Shown in pieces: positions 4,239 to 6,473 of a DNA stretch of 6,473 bases (position 1 is its first letter; every line of letters begins with the position of its first letter). The notes below the pieces were generated by a model that worked only from the letters and a program-made list of their open reading frames with translations, did not search any database and had not been told where the DNA came from. Source of the DNA: Burkholderiales bacterium (GTDB taxonomy: Bacteria; Pseudomonadota; Gammaproteobacteria; Burkholderiales; Usitatibacteraceae); assembly GCA_017880705.1 (NCBI GenBank), contig JADGRS010000192.1, forward strand, positions 1-6,473, written 5' to 3'. The position numbers were made by a program, and so were the translations under genes.

Positions 4239-5954
4239 ATGCGGATTCGTGAAAGAATCGCGGTTGTGCGGACCCTGAGCTCCTTCCCTCGCTCGACGTT
4301 GGCCCTTTTCGGCGCGGCGCTCGCCTTCGTGGCGGGTTGCGCCGCGACCCATCCGACTCCTCCCGCCCCGGTCAGCGGGGAGCGGCCGCGGCTCGTGGTC
4401 CTCCTGGTCGTCGACGGCCTGCCGCAGCGCCAGGTGGTCGAGTACTGGGACCAGCTCGCGCCCGATGGCCTGAAGCGTTTCCTCGATCGCGGCGCCTGGT
4501 TTTCCGACGCGCACTACGGCTATGCCGTCACCGAGACGGGGCCCGGGCACGCGACGATCCTCACGGGCGCCTATCCGCACCGCAGCGGCATCATCGCCAA
4601 CCAATGGCGCAATCCCGGGACCGGCGAGCTCGAGAACTGCGTCGCGGATCCCTCGGCGCCGTACGTCGGCCGAGTGGGCGCGCGGCTCGAAGGCGCGAGC
4701 CCGAAGAATCTCATGGTGGAATCGCTGGGCGACGTGCTGAAGCGCCTCGACGCCCGCTCGAAGGTGATCGCGATCTCGGGCAAGGACCGCGGCGCCGTCC
4801 TGCCCGCGGGCAAGTCCGGGACGGCCTACGTGTTCCAGGCCCAGACCGGCGAGTTCGCCTCGACCACCTACTACATGAAGGAGCACCCCAAGTGGGTGAC
4901 CGACTTCAACGCGAAGAAGATCGCAGACACGTACTTCCACCAGGAATGGAAGCCGCTCCTCGCCGAATCGGCCTATGCGCGATCCGTTCCCGACGAGCGT
5001 CCCTGGTTTGCCCGGGGCGGGAAGCTCCCGAAGACGCTCGGCCAGGGCGTGGGCCGGGATCAGTACGAGCTCATGCCTCGCTTCTACGCCGATGTCCTCG
5101 CGAGCCCTTTCGGCGACGCCCTGCTGCTCGACTTTGCGCGCGCCGCGATCGAAGGCGAGAGCCTGGGACGCGACGCCGCGCCCGACATCCTCGTCGTGAG
5201 CCTCTCGAGCCACGACTACATCAACCACGCGTACGGCGCGGAGTCGCGCATCTCGCAGGACCACGTGCTCTACCTCGATCGCGCGGTGCAGGACTTCCTC
5301 AACGACCTGGACACCTCCGTCGGGCGCGACAACTACCTCGCGGTGCTCACGGCCGACCACGGCTTCATGCCGGCGCCGGAGTACAGCCAGTCGCTCGGCC
5401 GCGATGCGGGACGCGTCAGCCCCGCGCAACTGCTCGCGCGGCTCAACGCGGGTCTCGTGAAGAAGTTCGGCGACGGGCGCTGGGCGCTCTCGATGTCGGC
5501 GCATGGGGTGCTGCTCAACCGGTTGCTCATGGCGCAAAAGTCCGTGAGCCTTCCCGACGTTTCGGAGGAGGCGCGCAGGCTTCTCCTCGAGGAGCACGCC
5601 ATCGAGGCGGTGTACACGCGCGCCGAGCTCGAGAGCGGCAGCCGCGCCGGTGCGCCGGCCTTCGAGGCGATGCGCAACACCTGGCATCGCGAGCGCTCGG
5701 GCGACCTGCAGATCGAGTTGAAGCCGTACTGGATGTACGACTCGGGAACCACCGGGACGACGCACGGTTCCCATCACCCGTACGACACGAACGTTCCCAT
5801 TCTCATGTACGGGCCCTCGTGGATTCCGCCCGGGCGCATCGACAGGCACGTCGAGGTCGTGGACATCGCCCCGACGCTCGCGCGCATCCTGCGCGTTCCC
5901 GCGCCGGCCGCGAGCGAGGGCAAGCTCCTGCCGCTGGAGGCCGCGGTTCGGTGA
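4239..5954 (+). CDS. PafA-type alkaline phosphatase lipoprotein
   Basis: The 571-residue form from ATG 4239 is predicted to hydrolyse phosphate monoesters with a two-zinc site outside the inner membrane. It has a lipoprotein signal ending VAGC (Cys34). GTG 4266 is an alternative start that would give a more usual 25-residue signal. Catalytic residues can be read by comparison with Elizabethkingia PafA (numbers from memory): Asp59 (D38), nucleophile Thr100 in TGPGH (T79), Asn121 (N100), Lys182 and Arg184 in GKDRGA (K162, R164), Asp326 and His330 in HDYINH (D305, H309), Asp373-His374 in TADHGF (D352, H353), His509 in TTHGSHH (H486). Most spacings match PafA exactly. Asn, Lys and Arg are the phosphomonoesterase signature, absent from NPP diesterases. 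PafA enzymes are described as insensitive to phosphate repression; regulation here is not visible. The stop overlaps the helicase start. Confidence 0.92.
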   Translation: MRIRERIAVVRTLSSFPRSTLALFGAALAFVAGCAATHPTPPAPVSGERPRLVVLLVVDGLPQRQVVEYWDQLAPDGLKRFLDRGAWFSDAHYGYAVTETGPGHATILTGAYPHRSGIIANQWRNPGTGELENCVADPSAPYVGRVGARLEGASPKNLMVESLGDVLKRLDARSKVIAISGKDRGAVLPAGKSGTAYVFQAQTGEFASTTYYMKEHPKWVTDFNAKKIADTYFHQEWKPLLAESAYARSVPDERPWFARGGKLPKTLGQGVGRDQYELMPRFYADVLASPFGDALLLDFARAAIEGESLGRDAAPDILVVSLSSHDYINHAYGAESRISQDHVLYLDRAVQDFLNDLDTSVGRDNYLAVLTADHGFMPAPEYSQSLGRDAGRVSPAQLLARLNAGLVKKFGDGRWALSMSAHGVLLNRLLMAQKSVSLPDVSEEARRLLLEEHAIEAVYTRAELESGSRAGAPAFEAMRNTWHRERSGDLQIELKPYWMYDSGTTGTTHGSHHPYDTNVPILMYGPSWIPPGRIDRHVEVVDIAPTLARILRVPAPAASEGKLLPLEAAVR

Positions 5955-6473
5955 AACGCGATTTTCCGCAAGCGCTGCACCGGATCGAATCGTGGTTCGC
6001 GGCCAATGGCTGGCAGGCATTCGATTTCCAGCGCGAGGTGTGGCGCGCGTACCTCGACGGCGAGTCGGGCCTCGTGCATTCGGCCACCGGCAGCGGCAAG
6101 ACGCTCGCCGCGAGCCTCGGCCCCCTCGTCGAATGGATCGAGGAGCAGGAGTCTTCCCCCGCCTCGGGAGAGGGCAACGCTCCGGCGCTTCGCGTCCTCT
6201 GGCTCACCCCGATGCGCGCGCTCGCGGGCGACACGGTGCTCTCCATCGATCGCGCGATCAAAGGCCTGGGCCTGCCGTGGACCGTGGGACTGCGCACGGG
6301 AGACACGACGAGCGCCGAGCGTGCGCGCCAGGCCCGCAAGCTTCCCTCGGTCCTGGTGACCACGCCGGAGAGCCTCTCGCTCATGCTCTCCAATGCCGGC
6401 GCGCGCGAGAAGCTTTCGAGCCTGCGCCTCGTGGTGGTCGATGAATGGCACGAGCTCCTGGGCAACAAGCGTG
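5951..6473 (+). CDS. Ligase-associated (Lhr-type) DEXH box DNA helicase, N-terminal part
   Basis: GTG 5951 overlaps the phosphatase stop (GTGA). The frame is open to the window end, giving 174 residues, about a fifth of the usual 800 or more. Superfamily 2 motifs appear in order: Q-motif region FDFQREVW (24-31), Walker A ATGSGKT (45-51), motif Ia TPMRAL (86-91), TPES (138-141), and Walker B DEWH followed by ELLGNKR (164-174). The DEWHELLGNKR form and the WFAANGW opening are typical of the DNA-ligase-associated DEXH helicase family, related to Lhr. Family members usually lie beside an ATP-dependent DNA ligase, an exonuclease and a metallophosphoesterase and act in DNA repair; those would lie beyond the right edge. 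No ribosome site is obvious, so translation probably depends on coupling to the phosphatase gene. Confidence 0.92.
   Translation, partial: MKRDFPQALHRIESWFAANGWQAFDFQREVWRAYLDGESGLVHSATGSGKTLAASLGPLVEWIEEQESSPASGEGNAPALRVLWLTPMRALAGDTVLSIDRAIKGLGLPWTVGLRTGDTTSAERARQARKLPSVLVTTPESLSLMLSNAGAREKLSSLRLVVVDEWHELLGNKR

Noticed and set aside
3912..6020. A roughly 700-codon open frame on the minus strand, antisense to most of the phosphatase gene and the end of the HExxH gene
   Set aside because: Its translation is low-complexity and rich in Arg, Ala, Gly, Val and His, with no recognisable domain. Long antisense frames are expected opposite GC-rich genes. The plus strand here encodes a complete PafA active site.
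1..6473. CRISPR array, tRNA, transposon ends, toxin-antitoxin pair or defence island
   Set aside because: No spaced direct repeats, cloverleaf, terminal inverted repeats or transposase motifs were seen, and gaps between genes are too short for unnoticed RNA genes apart from 725-871, where nothing tRNA-like was found.

Overview
This is a high-GC bacterial window, probably from a proteobacterium and most likely a betaproteobacterium. That guess rests on base composition, GC-rich third codon positions, GTG starts and the protein types; no rRNA or other lineage marker is present. It is tightly packed chromosomal DNA: nine protein genes of ordinary size, one 18-codon ORF, and three 4-nt start/stop overlaps between protein genes plus a fourth involving the 18-codon ORF. 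I see no tRNA, rRNA, CRISPR array, IS element or phage gene, and no gene-free gap longer than about 150 bases.

Layout. (1) On the minus strand, 1-724 encodes the N-terminal 241 residues of an exported FecR-domain protein that runs off the left edge. (2) A 147-nt divergent intergenic region follows, then a rightward cluster at 872-2478: a 58-aa single-pass membrane protein, a GNAT acetyltransferase (GTGA overlap), an 18-aa hydrophobic micropeptide, and a family 3 solute-binding lipoprotein (ATGA overlap). A 9-bp GC hairpin whose loop is the last stop codon closes the cluster. (3) Converging on it, 2830-2498 encodes a small exported BON-domain protein. (4) Rightward from about 2866 or 2944, a protein with two widely spaced CxxC pairs overlaps (ATGA) a two-helix membrane protein with a cytosolic PH-like beta domain. 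(5) On the minus strand, 4206-3700 encodes an HExxH protein of metallopeptidase type; its stop overlaps that of the preceding convergent gene by 8 nt. (6) Rightward from 4239, a lipoprotein alkaline phosphatase of the PafA type overlaps (GTGA) the start of a DEXH helicase of the DNA-ligase-associated Lhr type, which runs off the right edge.

How the genes work together. The two best-understood genes are the PafA-like phosphatase, which should release phosphate from organic phosphate outside the inner membrane, and the helicase, which is normally part of a DNA repair set with an ATP-dependent ligase, an exonuclease and a metallophosphoesterase. Their overlap suggests co-transcription, although their cellular roles look unrelated. 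The FecR, BON and solute-binding proteins are all exported, so this is largely an envelope neighbourhood. I found no convincing defence system, toxin-antitoxin pair or biosynthetic cluster. The less ordinary items are the micropeptide nested between two genes, the split-CxxC/PH-like membrane pair and the HExxH protein.
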